Shown here in pieces: positions 17,280 through 26,033 of a DNA stretch of 64,000 bases (position 1 is its first letter; the number at the start of each line of letters is the position of its first letter). This stretch comes from Thalassospira sp. (GTDB lineage: Bacteria > Pseudomonadota > Alphaproteobacteria > Rhodospirillales > Thalassospiraceae). The position numbers and the translations under genes were made by a program. The notes beneath the pieces were generated by a model. It was given only the letters and a program-made list of their open reading frames with translations, was not told the DNA's origin and ran no database searches. The DNA lies in the NCBI RefSeq assembly GCF_002709775.1, contig NZ_PAQR01000007.1, positions 149,207 through 213,206 of the forward strand, read 5' to 3'.

Positions 17280-18386
17280 ATGGTGGGGCTTGAAGGTGTT
17301 CAGTCTGCCAACATTCAGAATCAGAATTCCGGTCCTCAATCCGATATCGGTCAGCGCACCGGATCGTGGCAGGGCCAGAATGTTTCTGTGCGTCAAAACC
17401 CGACATCAATGATTGCTGATGCCGCAGAAGAAATGACTTTTGCTGCTTCTGAAAAAGAAGAAGCAAAAGGCATTCAGGAACGCACGGTCAAACAGGCGGC
17501 ATCTCGGCAAATTCCGACGGTCGAGAAGATCAATGAGTATATTCAGACTGCAAACGAAGCGTTTGATCAGGGCAAGCTTGAGCAACTTATCGCCAAGCTG
17601 AGATCCGGGACGAACCCGTTTGAAGCCGCGTCTGCATTCGGCGATATTACCGATCAGTATGCCGCCTTGTCTTCGGCCTACCATGAGCTGGAAGCCGAAG
17701 GTGGTTTTGATGACATTCTGGAACAGCTTCAGGACGCGATTGAGGAGCTCGATGACGACTTTGGGCCAGACATTCGTGCCGGGTTTAACATCGCATCAAC
17801 CGCCTCGCTGTTTGGTGCAGGCAATAGCGAACGAACCCAGTCATTCCGGGACTGCTATCGTGGTCTGATCGAAGAGGGGCAGACACTTGCGCAGTCCTTC
17901 TCGGGGATTTGTGAAAGGTTTGGACGCGACGAGCTGCCCAATGCCGTGGAAAAGCTCCTGCGTGCGGTTGGCGATGATTTGAGTGCACAAGGACCGTCAA
18001 GCGAGCCGGTTCTGCTCAAATCGTTGATTGACGAATTGTATGCGGTGGAAGTGATCGGTACAGGGCTTGAGCAGTGCGACATGCTCTCGGAAAACATGGA
18101 ACGCCGTTTCGGGTGCGATAGCGTGGAACCGGTCGCCGTCATGCAGGGCTTGCTTGATATTGCAGCGGCTGGTTGGACCACCAAGGATTCCTTTAACCGG
18201 CTTTTGAACGACAGCGGTGTCGCCGAGACCGAAGCCCAAATCGGCTTCCTTCAGGAAATCAAAACAGTCGTAAGAGAGATGCCGTTACGGGCATTTGCGG
18301 ACCAGGAAGCCAAGGACAAAGTCATGATGGCCCTGCAGGAAAGTCTGGATGACGTGATCGAACGCGAAGAGGATGAATTGTTGTGA
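17280..18386 (+). CDS. sctW: T3SS gatekeeper SctW (YopN-TyeA-like)
   Basis: A 368-residue protein that prevents premature effector export and orders translocators before effectors. It has a polar secretion-like N-terminus (1-60), an HrpJ/YopN domain (about 65-270, with YAALSSAYHELEAEGG and RDCYRGLIEEGQTLAQSF), and a C-terminal part (about 280-365, MQGLLDIAAAGWTTKDSFNRLL and FLQEIKTVVREMPLRAF) that corresponds to TyeA. In Yersinia YopN and TyeA are separate; here they are one chain, as in InvE/MxiC and in frameshift-fused YopN-TyeA. It is followed by its likely chaperone with an ATGA overlap. Confidence 0.9.
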   Translation: MVGLEGVQSANIQNQNSGPQSDIGQRTGSWQGQNVSVRQNPTSMIADAAEEMTFAASEKEEAKGIQERTVKQAASRQIPTVEKINEYIQTANEAFDQGKLEQLIAKLRSGTNPFEAASAFGDITDQYAALSSAYHELEAEGGFDDILEQLQDAIEELDDDFGPDIRAGFNIASTASLFGAGNSERTQSFRDCYRGLIEEGQTLAQSFSGICERFGRDELPNAVEKLLRAVGDDLSAQGPSSEPVLLKSLIDELYAVEVIGTGLEQCDMLSENMERRFGCDSVEPVAVMQGLLDIAAAGWTTKDSFNRLLNDSGVAETEAQIGFLQEIKTVVREMPLRAFADQEAKDKVMMALQESLDDVIEREEDELL

Positions 18387-18769
18387 ACTGGATCGAAGAA
18401 ACCCTCAAACGGTTCGGTGAGGAGATCGGCATCGAGAATCTTGGTTTGTCCGAACTGGCAGATGGTCGAAACGGCCTTGTTCTGGATTTTGATGATGGTG
18501 AGCGATCGGTCTGTTTCGAACAGGCGGGGGATGATCTTCTGGTGTATCTGTCGCGTCATATACAGCATGTTGATGATGCGAAGCTGGCAGAAGCCCTGTC
18601 TTTCGGGAACTACAAAAATACGCGGACCGCGGGCATACAGGCGGCCCTGCGCGGCGAAAACACCTTGGTGTTTTTGACAAGAATATCTGCGGCACAAGTA
18701 TCCCACATCAAACTTGAACAGTCGTTGGAGCTGCTTCAGTCGGCCCATGAGGCACTGGATGGCCGTTAG
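18383..18769 (+). CDS. SycN-like chaperone for SctW
   Basis: A 128-residue protein with the class I chaperone fold pattern (helix WIEETLKRFGEEIGIENL, strands NGLVLDFDDGERSVCFE and DDLLVYLSR, C-terminal helix SHIKLEQSLELLQSAHEAL). Its start overlaps the sctW stop. In Yersinia the order is yopN-tyeA-sycN-yscX-yscY-lcrD, the same as here with a fused TyeA. SycN acts as a heterodimer with YscB; a YscB-like gene is present at 25379, so both halves of the SctW chaperone are accounted for. Confidence 0.83.
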   Translation: MNWIEETLKRFGEEIGIENLGLSELADGRNGLVLDFDDGERSVCFEQAGDDLLVYLSRHIQHVDDAKLAEALSFGNYKNTRTAGIQAALRGENTLVFLTRISAAQVSHIKLEQSLELLQSAHEALDGR

Positions 18770-18813
18770 GCCTTCCGGTGATTTTGGAAACGCAAAGGTC
18801 AGGTACAGAAACG

Positions 18814-19206
18814 ATGGTCGATATCAGAATTGGCGGTTTCAATTTCAATCAGGGAATTGATCGCATCATCAATCAGTCCGACGAGGTAAGTAAGCAATTG
18901 CCACAGGCAACATCGTTGCCGCCGTCGCAGGATGTTGGTGTCGACAGGCTTGCTGCTGTTTTGGACAAGCCGGGTATCAAGGATGTGCTTGAAGCGGAAC
19001 TCAAGCCGGTGATCGAAGATCGCGGGCTCCTTGCGCCGGGCGCATTCAAGCAGGCTCTTGGCGATGCCATAACCGAGCTTGAGCGCCTTCGGACGGAAGA
19101 CAGCCAGAATGACAAGGCCTACAAGGCAGCCATTCGTGTGTTGAACGAAAACCGTGAAATCGAAGGCATGCTGCAAAACTATGTGCGCGCGCTTTTCAAG
19201 GGGTAG
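18814..19206 (+). CDS. sctX: T3SS early export protein SctX (YscX)
   Basis: A 130-residue protein from ATG at 18814; an in-frame GTG at 18778 would add 12 residues but lacks a better ribosome binding site. YscX is found only in Ysc-type systems, binds YscY and the SctV export gate, and is itself secreted early. Sequence visible: N-terminal GGFNFNQGIDRIINQ, a central LPPS-containing linker, and helical C-terminus ending EGMLQNYVRALFKG, similar in plan to YscX (conserved LPP motif and C-terminal helix). Position between the SycN-like gene and sctY is diagnostic. Confidence 0.85.
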   Translation: MVDIRIGGFNFNQGIDRIINQSDEVSKQLPQATSLPPSQDVGVDRLAAVLDKPGIKDVLEAELKPVIEDRGLLAPGAFKQALGDAITELERLRTEDSQNDKAYKAAIRVLNENREIEGMLQNYVRALFKG

Positions 19207-19214
19207 GAGACAGG

Positions 19215-19727
19215 TTGTTGAGTGACGTTTCAGTCGAGCCTCGTGAGGATGATAATCGGGTGAATTCGGGTCCGGAAACTGGCGGAGAAACATCATCCGG
19301 GCTGCCGGATGCAGCGATTAGCACCGAAGCCCGAAAAGCATCCGCGATCGTTGATGCAAAGGCAAGCGGCTGGAATGTTGTCGACGCACTTGCCTTTTTC
19401 TATGCGCAGTATGGCAAATTCCGCCATTCCCGGGCGCTTTATGCTGCCCTTTATGCGCAGTTCCCCGAAAATCAGAGATACGGACTTGGTCTCGCCAGTG
19501 CCCGGTTGGCCTGCGAGGACTATGAAGGCTGCCTGAAACTCGCGAATTATTTGGCAACGCGGCCAAACCCGCCGGCGAGTGTTTTCTTCCTGATGGCGCG
19601 ATCTCATCATGCACTTGGGCATACCAAAGAGGCGCAGGAGGCCGTTCAGGCCTTTCTCAATAAAAATGAACAGCAATCAAAGGTGCCAGCTTCAGCGCCA
19701 GCTAAGAACAGAGTGAAACAGAACTGA
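19215..19727 (+). CDS. sctY: T3SS SctX chaperone SctY (YscY)
   Basis: A 170-residue protein with a tetratricopeptide-type middle (about 55-150: [73 protein letters not shown]). YscY forms a complex with YscX that docks on SctV. The start is uncertain: TTG at 19215 or 19218 follows GGAGACAGG, while a GTG at 19260 is also in frame and would remove a poorly structured 15-residue N-terminus. The stop overlaps the sctV ATG. Confidence 0.85.
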   Translation: MLSDVSVEPREDDNRVNSGPETGGETSSGLPDAAISTEARKASAIVDAKASGWNVVDALAFFYAQYGKFRHSRALYAALYAQFPENQRYGLGLASARLACEDYEGCLKLANYLATRPNPPASVFFLMARSHHALGHTKEAQEAVQAFLNKNEQQSKVPASAPAKNRVKQN

Positions 19728-21832
19728 TGGAAAAACTGCAGAAACTCCTGCTTCTTGCGACCAACCGTACAGATATCGTTCTTGCGATCTTGCTTGTGGC
19801 TATCATCTTCATGATGATCCTGCCGCTGCCAACGCAGCTTGTTGATGCCCTGATTGCAACGAATATGGGGCTGGCTGCCATCCTTTTGATGGTTGCTATG
19901 TATCTGCCAAATCCACTGGCGTTCGCGGCGTTTCCGGCTGTTCTGCTGGTGACAACTCTGTTCCGGCTGGCTTTGTCGATCTCGACAACGCGACTGATCC
20001 TGCTGCAGGCTGATGCGGGTAGTATCGTTAAAACATTTGGCAACTTCGTGGTCGGCGGCAACCTGGTTGTTGGTTTGGTGGTCTTTCTGATCCTGACAAT
20101 TGTCCAGTTTGTTGTGATCACCAAGGGTGCTGAACGTGTGGCCGAAGTCGGCGCACGTTTTTCACTTGATGCAATGCCTGGCAAACAGATGTCGATCGAT
20201 GGCGATATGCGCGCCGGTGTGATCGATATGGATGAAGCACGCCGACGTCGCGGTCTGGTCGAAAAGGAAAGTCAGCTTTATGGCGCCATGGATGGCGCGA
20301 TGAAGTTCGTCAAGGGTGATGCGATTGCCGGCCTGATCATTGTTGCTGTCAACTTGATCGGTGGTATGGCGATTGGCGTGATGCAGCGTGACTTGGCTGC
20401 TGGCGAAGCGGTCAATATCTATTCCATCCTTACAATTGGCGATGGCCTGATCGGGCAGATCCCTGCACTGTTTATCGCCATTACGGCCGGTATCATTGTG
20501 ACCCGCGTTTCGGTCGAGGAAGATGGTGCCGGACCAAGTAACGTTGGTAAGGATATTGGTGGACAGGTCCTTGCACAGCCACGTGCCCTGATGATTGGCG
20601 CTTGTATCATGCTCGGGTTTGGTTTGATCCCGGGGATGCCAACGGGCACGTTCATTGTTCTCGCGCTTATCATTGGTGGGGTCGGGACTGTTCTTTTCAG
20701 GGCGCAGAATGCTGTCGATGCCAAAAGCAAGGGCTCCGATGCCACACATCTTAAGTCCCTTGCTCCTGCCGGGCAGTCATATTCCGAACGCGAAGAAGAC
20801 GACACAGGCGATGAAGTCGTTCTGACCGTGCCGCTGCTGTTGGATGTGTCGGCAAACATCAAGGAGTTCCTGAGTGCGGAAAGCCTGAACAAGGAACTGA
20901 TGAAAGTCCGACGCGCGCTTTACTATGACCTTGGCGTTCCGTTCCCGGGGATTCATTTGCGTTTCAATGAAAATCTTCCAGCAGACTCCTATCGCATATT
21001 GCTTCATGAAGTGCCCGTATCCCAGGGCCGTTTGAAGCCAGACATGCTGTTTGTTCGTGAACCTGCTGCGAACCTCCAAACATTGAACCTTGCCTATGAA
21101 GAGGGTGAAAAGTTCCTGCCGGGATTGAATACGCTTTGGGTCGATAAAAAACACCGGACCATGCTTGATAAAAGCAAGCTGTCCTACCTGAGCCTTGATA
21201 GTATTCTGACCTATCATCTGGCCTTTGTTCTTAAGAAATATGCGGCCGACTTTGTCGGCATTCAGGAAACACGATATCTGTTGGCCAGTGTCGAAGACCA
21301 TTTCTCGGAGCTGGTAAAAGAAGTTCAGCGCGTGTTGCCGCTTCAGCGCATCGCAGAGATTTTCCAGCGGCTGGTTTCCGAGGAAGTTTCCATCCGAAAT
21401 CTGCGCGCGATCCTCGAAGCCCTGATTGTTTGGGGCCAGAAGGAAAAAGACACAGTGCTGCTTTCGGAGTATGTAAGGACGTCGCTAAGCCGCTATATCA
21501 GCTACAAATATAGCGGTGGCAACAACATCCTTCCGGCTTATCTGTTTACCCCGGATGTTGAGGATACAATCCGCAATGCGATCCGACAGACTTCTGCCGG
21601 CAGCTATCTTGCGCTTGAGCCGGACGTATCGGCGAGGTTGCTTGAAAACATCAAGAAGACTGTCTCGGATATATCAAGCTCTGCGCACAAACCGGTCCTT
21701 TTGACGTCGATGGATATTCGACGCTATGTGCGGAAATTGATCGAGGGTGATTTGTATGAATTGCCGGTCCTGTCATTCCAGGAATTAACGTCCGAGATCA
21801 ATACTCAGCCACTCGGTCGCGTGACGCTCTAG
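19727..21832 (+). CDS. sctV: T3SS major export gate protein SctV (LcrD/YscV)
   Basis: A 701-residue FHIPEP-family protein: eight membrane helices in residues 1-330 and a cytoplasmic nonamer-forming domain from about 355. The family signature is present near residues 130-180 ([29 protein letters not shown] with [11 protein letters not shown]), and the cytoplasmic FHIPEP-like part includes [26 protein letters not shown]. It binds chaperone-substrate complexes and uses the proton gradient. It is the last gene of this operon. Confidence 0.97.
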   Translation: MEKLQKLLLLATNRTDIVLAILLVAIIFMMILPLPTQLVDALIATNMGLAAILLMVAMYLPNPLAFAAFPAVLLVTTLFRLALSISTTRLILLQADAGSIVKTFGNFVVGGNLVVGLVVFLILTIVQFVVITKGAERVAEVGARFSLDAMPGKQMSIDGDMRAGVIDMDEARRRRGLVEKESQLYGAMDGAMKFVKGDAIAGLIIVAVNLIGGMAIGVMQRDLAAGEAVNIYSILTIGDGLIGQIPALFIAITAGIIVTRVSVEEDGAGPSNVGKDIGGQVLAQPRALMIGACIMLGFGLIPGMPTGTFIVLALIIGGVGTVLFRAQNAVDAKSKGSDATHLKSLAPAGQSYSEREEDDTGDEVVLTVPLLLDVSANIKEFLSAESLNKELMKVRRALYYDLGVPFPGIHLRFNENLPADSYRILLHEVPVSQGRLKPDMLFVREPAANLQTLNLAYEEGEKFLPGLNTLWVDKKHRTMLDKSKLSYLSLDSILTYHLAFVLKKYAADFVGIQETRYLLASVEDHFSELVKEVQRVLPLQRIAEIFQRLVSEEVSIRNLRAILEALIVWGQKEKDTVLLSEYVRTSLSRYISYKYSGGNNILPAYLFTPDVEDTIRNAIRQTSAGSYLALEPDVSARLLENIKKTVSDISSSAHKPVLLTSMDIRRYVRKLIEGDLYELPVLSFQELTSEINTQPLGRVTL

Positions 21833-21850
21833 GGGACGATGCGACCGAGT
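21811..21850 (+). other. 10-bp inverted repeat at sctV 3' end, possible terminator
   Basis: ACTCGGTCGC (21811-21820) and GCGACCGAGT (21841-21850) form a perfect 10-bp stem with a 20-base loop that contains the sctV stop codon. No T-run follows, so it is either a weak terminator between the convergent operons or an mRNA 3'-end protecting hairpin. Confidence 0.5.
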
Positions 21851-21887
21851 TTGAATTCGAGCCGTATCTGACCCCAGTGCTTCTACT

Positions 21888-22475
21888 TCAGACGTCTGCT
21901 GAGAGGTTTTTGATCGTCTCTGCGAGCAAGTGATACGACGTTGCATGGTCGATCATCGGGCCATTCTCAGCACAGTAGTTACTGAGTGCTTTGTCGAGCA
22001 ACATATCAACCGTCTCGGCGGGCAGGTCGCTTGGCTGAATGCCCAGCTCCTTACAGCATGCGACAAATTGCGGTGTTTTACGGACCGCTGAAAACTCCAG
22101 TCGGGTGGGGAGCATGATGCCCTCGTAAAGGGACTGGATTTCCTTTGCGCGCAAGACAGCAGCCTTGATTTCGTCGGAGCTCAGAACTTGTTTGTTGTCC
22201 GAAACACCAAGGCTCACTTTATCCATTGCCATCGCGCTGATTTTTTCGCCAAATGCCGTCTGCATTTCGGCTGTGAAAACGCTATGGGCATTCAGTTCCG
22301 CGACGGACACATCACCGGAATCAACGGCACGTACCCACTTCACGCGCCGGCCACTGTCGGGAAGTTCGCCGACGGATTCTACCTTCAGGCTTCCATTGTT
22401 GCCGTTTAGCAGGACGTATTTGTCCTCCTGGGCAGCATTCAGAATCTGGGTCAGCGTGGCGGAATTATTGATCAT
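21888..22475 (-). CDS. unknown T3SS-locus protein, candidate substrate (195 residues)
   Basis: I do not recognise the family. The protein has no signal peptide or membrane segment. The first 60 residues are strand-like (KYVLLNGNNGSLKVESVGELP and RVKWVRAVDSG), the rest is helical, with two Cys in VACCKELGIQPSDLP. It is the last gene of the yscB-sctC block and follows another small protein (22530-23102) and a CesT-like chaperone. That grouping suggests a secreted protein or a regulator of secretion, but no motif confirms either. The start at 22475 has no strong ribosome binding site (GACCGACGA upstream). Confidence 0.6.
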   Translation of the reverse strand: MINNSATLTQILNAAQEDKYVLLNGNNGSLKVESVGELPDSGRRVKWVRAVDSGDVSVAELNAHSVFTAEMQTAFGEKISAMAMDKVSLGVSDNKQVLSSDEIKAAVLRAKEIQSLYEGIMLPTRLEFSAVRKTPQFVACCKELGIQPSDLPAETVDMLLDKALSNYCAENGPMIDHATSYHLLAETIKNLSADV

Positions 22476-22529
22476 TCGTCGGTCCGTATGACAGTGTGCC
22501 TGTTTAAGTGGTTAAGGTGTCATTGAAAA

Positions 22530-23102
22530 CTAGCCGGGTCGCTGTGGCAGCGCTATCTGGCGAATAACTTCAACCGACTTCTCGAGCAGCACAGATACAT
22601 CACTCAAGTCCGGTGTTGCAGCACTTTTTTTACTGGAAAACAGGTCTGATAGCTGTTCATCTACTTGTTCACGTTTGTGGTCGTCGAGGTTGTTCGGGTC
22701 TATTTTTGCAAGATTACAAGCAGTTACAAACCCATCGCCGTTTCTCGTCGCGCTCATAAAATTTTCGATCACAAAAGAGTTATGCGTGGCCTGTTTTTGA
22801 TCGTTCTGCGCCAGTGCAATTTTCCGATCCAAAAGTGAAGCACTGCTCTCTGACGGCGGGGCAATGTTTTGCTCGGCAAAGGTGGAATGGGCCCGCGATA
22901 TTTGTGCTTTCTCAAACGTACCAAACTTCGCAAGCGCGCCGCTGTCGCCTTCAAGCATTTCCTTGGTCAGGGCACGGACAGCTCTTTCGCCAATTTTGCC
23001 CGGTCCGGTTTGCGCACTGTCATCCTGCGGTCGCGCGACACCATTGGTCTCATGCGTCGAGACATTCTGGGATGGCAGATTGTCGTTTCTAATACCGGTC
23101 AT
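22530..23102 (-). CDS. unknown T3SS-locus protein, candidate substrate (190 residues)
   Basis: Unrecognised protein. The first 40 residues are Asn/Gln/Ser/Pro-rich and disordered-looking (NLPSQNVSTHETNGVARPQ), typical of T3SS export signals; the rest is helical and charged. It lies 57 bases downstream of a CesT-type chaperone gene (23160-23621) on the same strand, the usual layout of a chaperone and its effector. A helical domain with DPNNLDDHKREQVDEQLSDLF and SVLLEKSVEVIRQIAL ends the chain. An effector or secreted regulator is the best guess from context. Confidence 0.6.
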   Translation of the reverse strand: MTGIRNDNLPSQNVSTHETNGVARPQDDSAQTGPGKIGERAVRALTKEMLEGDSGALAKFGTFEKAQISRAHSTFAEQNIAPPSESSASLLDRKIALAQNDQKQATHNSFVIENFMSATRNGDGFVTACNLAKIDPNNLDDHKREQVDEQLSDLFSSKKSAATPDLSDVSVLLEKSVEVIRQIALPQRPG

Positions 23103-23159
23103 GGTTTCAAGGCAGGTGCCTGATCTCCTGAAGCGTAAATGTATGCCGCTTTGATTTTG

Positions 23160-23621
23160 TTACACAAAGGTCCCGATTGGTTCCTTATCTTGTGGTGCCG
23201 TTTCCTGTGAGTCTTGCCCTTCTTTCGACCAATCCCGCCATTTTTCAACGGTTGAAATAAATTTCTCCAGCTCGGCGGTCAGTTCCTGTGGGGTCAAGTC
23301 TTCCTCACCAAACGGCTTGGTCAGGCAAATGGCCCCATCATCCTGATCAAGCGATAACGTAGCCCCGCCTGTGGCCCGCCAGTAGAAATTTGCCTTCAAC
23401 AAAGTTCTATATGGGGTGACGGCGGCAACAACACTGCCGACATAGGCAAAAAACAGGATACGCTGATTGGCTTTTTCTTGGGCGATATTGATGATGATGT
23501 CGTCATCGAATGCCAGCATGCAGCAACCGAACTCGTCAAATGCAAGGCTTTCGATGCCGATGCTTTTGCCGAAATCGGAGATCAGCCTTTCAGCTTTTGT
23601 TTGTGCGGAGTGATCTGTCAT
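23160..23621 (-). CDS. CesT-type T3SS chaperone
   Basis: A 153-residue class I chaperone. Pattern: helix AERLISDFGKSIGIESL, strands CCMLAFDDDIIINIAQE, RILFFAYVGSV, then LLKANFYWRATGGATLSLDQDDGAICLTKPF, which is the conserved CesT core, and a C-terminal helix VEKWRDW. It resembles the chaperone at 782-1243 in the FGKS-IGIESL/FGKSAGLDQL and TGGATLSLD/TGGATLALD segments, so the two are probably paralogues serving different substrates. It sits between sctC (2 bases away) and two small unknown proteins. Confidence 0.85.
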   Translation of the reverse strand: MTDHSAQTKAERLISDFGKSIGIESLAFDEFGCCMLAFDDDIIINIAQEKANQRILFFAYVGSVVAAVTPYRTLLKANFYWRATGGATLSLDQDDGAICLTKPFGEEDLTPQELTAELEKFISTVEKWRDWSKEGQDSQETAPQDKEPIGTFV

Positions 23622-23623
23622 TG

Positions 23624-25378
23624 CTAAGACGCCGCAGGAAGATTGACGATTTTCGGGGTGATCATGAAGAAGCGTTCGCGCCGCTCGTTGCTTTGCTCTG
23701 TCGAACGGAACAAGATACCAAGCCCCGGAATGTCGCCAAGCAGGGGAACCTTCGATTCATTGTCAACTTGCGTTTCATAGACATATCCCCCGATCAGGAG
23801 GCTCTCGTCCCGGCCAACGACGGCTTGTGTGCTAATCGTGCTGCGTTGAACTGACGGGATTTCATCGACCGTTGTCTGGTCATCAATCGTGCCATCTTCG
23901 ATATCGACATCAAGCTGCACGGAATGCTGGTTGCTTTGCGAGATCAGGCGCGGTGTCACGCGAAGCATGATGCCCGCCGTGACAGGGAACAGGTTCGCCA
24001 CCCGTTCACCAGAAACGCGGACATAAATCGTGCGGCTCAGATCAAGTACCGCTTCAAGATTGTCGACCGTCAGGACAGACGGTCGCGAAGAAATTCGTGC
24101 ATCGCCGCTGCTTTCAAGTGCACGGATCTTGGTCAGGAAGTAACTGCCTGCTGACGTCAGGATCGTATTGAGATTGGCATCCGGACCAACAGCGACCGAG
24201 AGTTCGTTCTCGCCGGGTGTTGCCGTTTCAATGTTGCCAAATCCGCCAGATACATTGCCGTTCTGACCGCGCCAGTCGACCCCAAGTTCTTCCAGTTTGG
24301 ACACGTTAACGTCGACAACTGCCGCTTCGATTTCGATCAAGGCGACCGGAATGTCGATCGTTGACAGCAGGGCTTCGTACTGGCTTATCCGATCCTTGGT
24401 GTCGCGAATAATGACGGCGTTCAGGCGGGGATCGGATTGTATCCGAATTTGAGCAGGGCCGGACGGAGCATCATTCTGATAGTTCTGGTTGCGGTTGCCG
24501 GCAGCAGAAACACGCTCCTTACCGTTCAGGCCTTCCCCTTCCAGTCCTTCGAGCGCCACGGCACTTTCAGGCGATCCGGGCGTCTCGCGCACCTTGATGG
24601 CCGCCCCGGCATTTCCGGACTGCATCAGATTGCGCAGAATGGTGGTGACACCAGGAATGGTAACTTCCTTGTCACGATAAAAGAACGTTCTGTCTTCGGC
24701 TGATGCGTGTTTGAGCCGATAGACATAGATTGATGTCTCGGCTGACTCTGCGTCTTCGGGCAGCATGCTGAGTACTTCACGCACCAGTCCGACATAAGGT
24801 GGCGGCCCGGAAACAATGACAGCATCGTTTTCCGGAAATGCAGTGACACCAAATTGTGGAAAGACGAGGCCAAGTTCTTCTAGCGCGCTGCGGGCATTGC
24901 GGGCGGCACCGCGCGGCAAATCAATGCGGCTGCGTGTGATTTCGCTGCGCGGATTTACGTAAAGCGTGCCACCGTAATAGAACCATACAAGACCGTTAGT
25001 TTGCGCCAGATCATCCAGAAATTGTTGTGGGGTGGGCGCAAACAGCCGCCCGTTTGCAACACCGGTCACATTGCGGCCGGTAACCAGATGAATGCCATAG
25101 GCTGCGGCAAATGATTGCAGGATATCGCGAATAGGTTCGTTACGTGCATAGACCGAAAAGCTGGTTTGCGGCCAGTCCGGGGTCGGTGCAGCAGTCTCAC
25201 CGAACTGCAGTGTCTCCTGCGCCTGCGCTGTGGCAGGGTGGAATGCGAAGGCGGCGACAGTTGTCGACCCGGCAACAAACAATGCACGTGCAAAATGGCG
25301 CAGTGGTGATGATACGCGCTTCTGAGAATGTGCGGCACGCGTGATCGAGAGAAAATTCAAAGTGGCAGCAAAATGCAT
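23624..25378 (-). CDS. sctC: T3SS outer-membrane secretin SctC (YscC)
   Basis: A 584-residue secretin that forms the outer-membrane ring. A long N-terminal region ends in a signal-peptide-like stretch (ALFVAGSTTVAAFAFHPATAQAQ), followed by N-domains (SFSVYARNEPIRDILQSFAAAYG, VNPRSEITRSRIDLPRGAA) and the secretin core: RIQSDPRLNAVIIRDTKDRI, VDNLEAVLDLSRTIYVRVSG and RVTPRLISQ near residue 470, and VGRDESLLIGGYVYE about 530. The C-terminus ends near NLPAAS, shorter than secretins that carry a pilotin-binding tail; no pilotin gene was recognised. The gene starts directly at the end of the YscB-like gene. Confidence 0.96.
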   Translation of the reverse strand: MHFAATLNFLSITRAAHSQKRVSSPLRHFARALFVAGSTTVAAFAFHPATAQAQETLQFGETAAPTPDWPQTSFSVYARNEPIRDILQSFAAAYGIHLVTGRNVTGVANGRLFAPTPQQFLDDLAQTNGLVWFYYGGTLYVNPRSEITRSRIDLPRGAARNARSALEELGLVFPQFGVTAFPENDAVIVSGPPPYVGLVREVLSMLPEDAESAETSIYVYRLKHASAEDRTFFYRDKEVTIPGVTTILRNLMQSGNAGAAIKVRETPGSPESAVALEGLEGEGLNGKERVSAAGNRNQNYQNDAPSGPAQIRIQSDPRLNAVIIRDTKDRISQYEALLSTIDIPVALIEIEAAVVDVNVSKLEELGVDWRGQNGNVSGGFGNIETATPGENELSVAVGPDANLNTILTSAGSYFLTKIRALESSGDARISSRPSVLTVDNLEAVLDLSRTIYVRVSGERVANLFPVTAGIMLRVTPRLISQSNQHSVQLDVDIEDGTIDDQTTVDEIPSVQRSTISTQAVVGRDESLLIGGYVYETQVDNESKVPLLGDIPGLGILFRSTEQSNERRERFFMITPKIVNLPAAS

Positions 25379-25858
25379 TTATCTGACCAGCAAGTTTGGT
25401 TGGATGAATTGGGGCTGTGCCGTCACGTTGGCCTGCTTCCGCGCGGAAGGTGCCGAAGGGGCAGCTGCCAGATTGTCTTTCCACCAGAAAAGGTCATTGA
25501 CGAAATCACCAACGATTTCCTCAAAATCCATCGGACGGGTGTTTCCCTCGATGAGCTGGTGGATGAACAGGGTGTCCGTTTGCTTGTCGAGTGAAAGGCA
25601 GGACTGACTGCTTGCTGCCCGACCAAGTGCAAACTGCATGCTGTTTCGTAACATCGACGTTTTTGTATCGGTATCTGCCGGCAAGCGTCGCAGGCGACTG
25701 GAAAGAAGAATTTGTCCGCCCGGAACATTCGAAAGCGTCACGTTATGCCGCCCGTCGAACCGAAGACGGTATGATCCATCCCGTCGCTTCGCAGGTGTTT
25801 CGATCCGAAGGGAACGGGCAAGTTCAGAAACAAGTGAGGTGAGTTCTTTTTCAGACAT
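25379..25858 (-). CDS. YscB-like T3SS chaperone
   Basis: A 159-residue CesT/YscB-type chaperone (helix ELTSLVSELARSLRIETP, strands YRLRFDGRHNVTLSNVPGGQILLSSRL, then FALGRAASSQSCLSLDKQTDTLFI, C-terminal helix). YscB is encoded immediately upstream of yscC in Yersinia and pairs with SycN to chaperone YopN. Position and size agree. The last 30 residues are Ala/Pro/Gln-rich and probably disordered. It is the first gene of a minus-strand block served by the hrp-box-like site at 25937-25965. Confidence 0.8.
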   Translation of the reverse strand: MSEKELTSLVSELARSLRIETPAKRRDGSYRLRFDGRHNVTLSNVPGGQILLSSRLRRLPADTDTKTSMLRNSMQFALGRAASSQSCLSLDKQTDTLFIHQLIEGNTRPMDFEEIVGDFVNDLFWWKDNLAAAPSAPSARKQANVTAQPQFIQPNLLVR

Positions 25859-25936
25859 GGAACTTCCCGATTTGCGGCGAATTCGACGTTATGGCGCACC
25901 CGTTTTTCATTCGGGCAGATGCACCATTTCCACACC

Positions 25937-25965
25937 TTTAGTGACAAGCAGACCAATAGAGTTCC
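25937..25965 (-). promoter_or_regulatory. hrp-box-like promoter, yscB-sctC block
   Basis: Minus strand: GGAACT (25965-25960), 15-base spacer, TCACTAAA (25944-25937). The -10 element departs from CCACTTA at two positions but keeps CACTNA. It lies about 80 bases before the ATG at 25858. Confidence 0.65.
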
Positions 25966-26033
25966 ACACTTTTTTTGCTTGGTAGCCAAGGCCTTGTTTG
26001 CGAATATTTGACCAAGGATTCTTGATTTAACCG

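Noticed and set aside
22504-22511. TTAAGTGG resembling an inverted hrp-box -10 element upstream of the gene at 22475
   Set aside because: No GGAACY complement lies 15-16 bases away; this is a half site only.
25859-25864. GGAACT upstream of sctD as a plus-strand hrp box
   Set aside because: 15-16 bases downstream reads AATTCGA or ATTCGAC, with no CCAC-type element.
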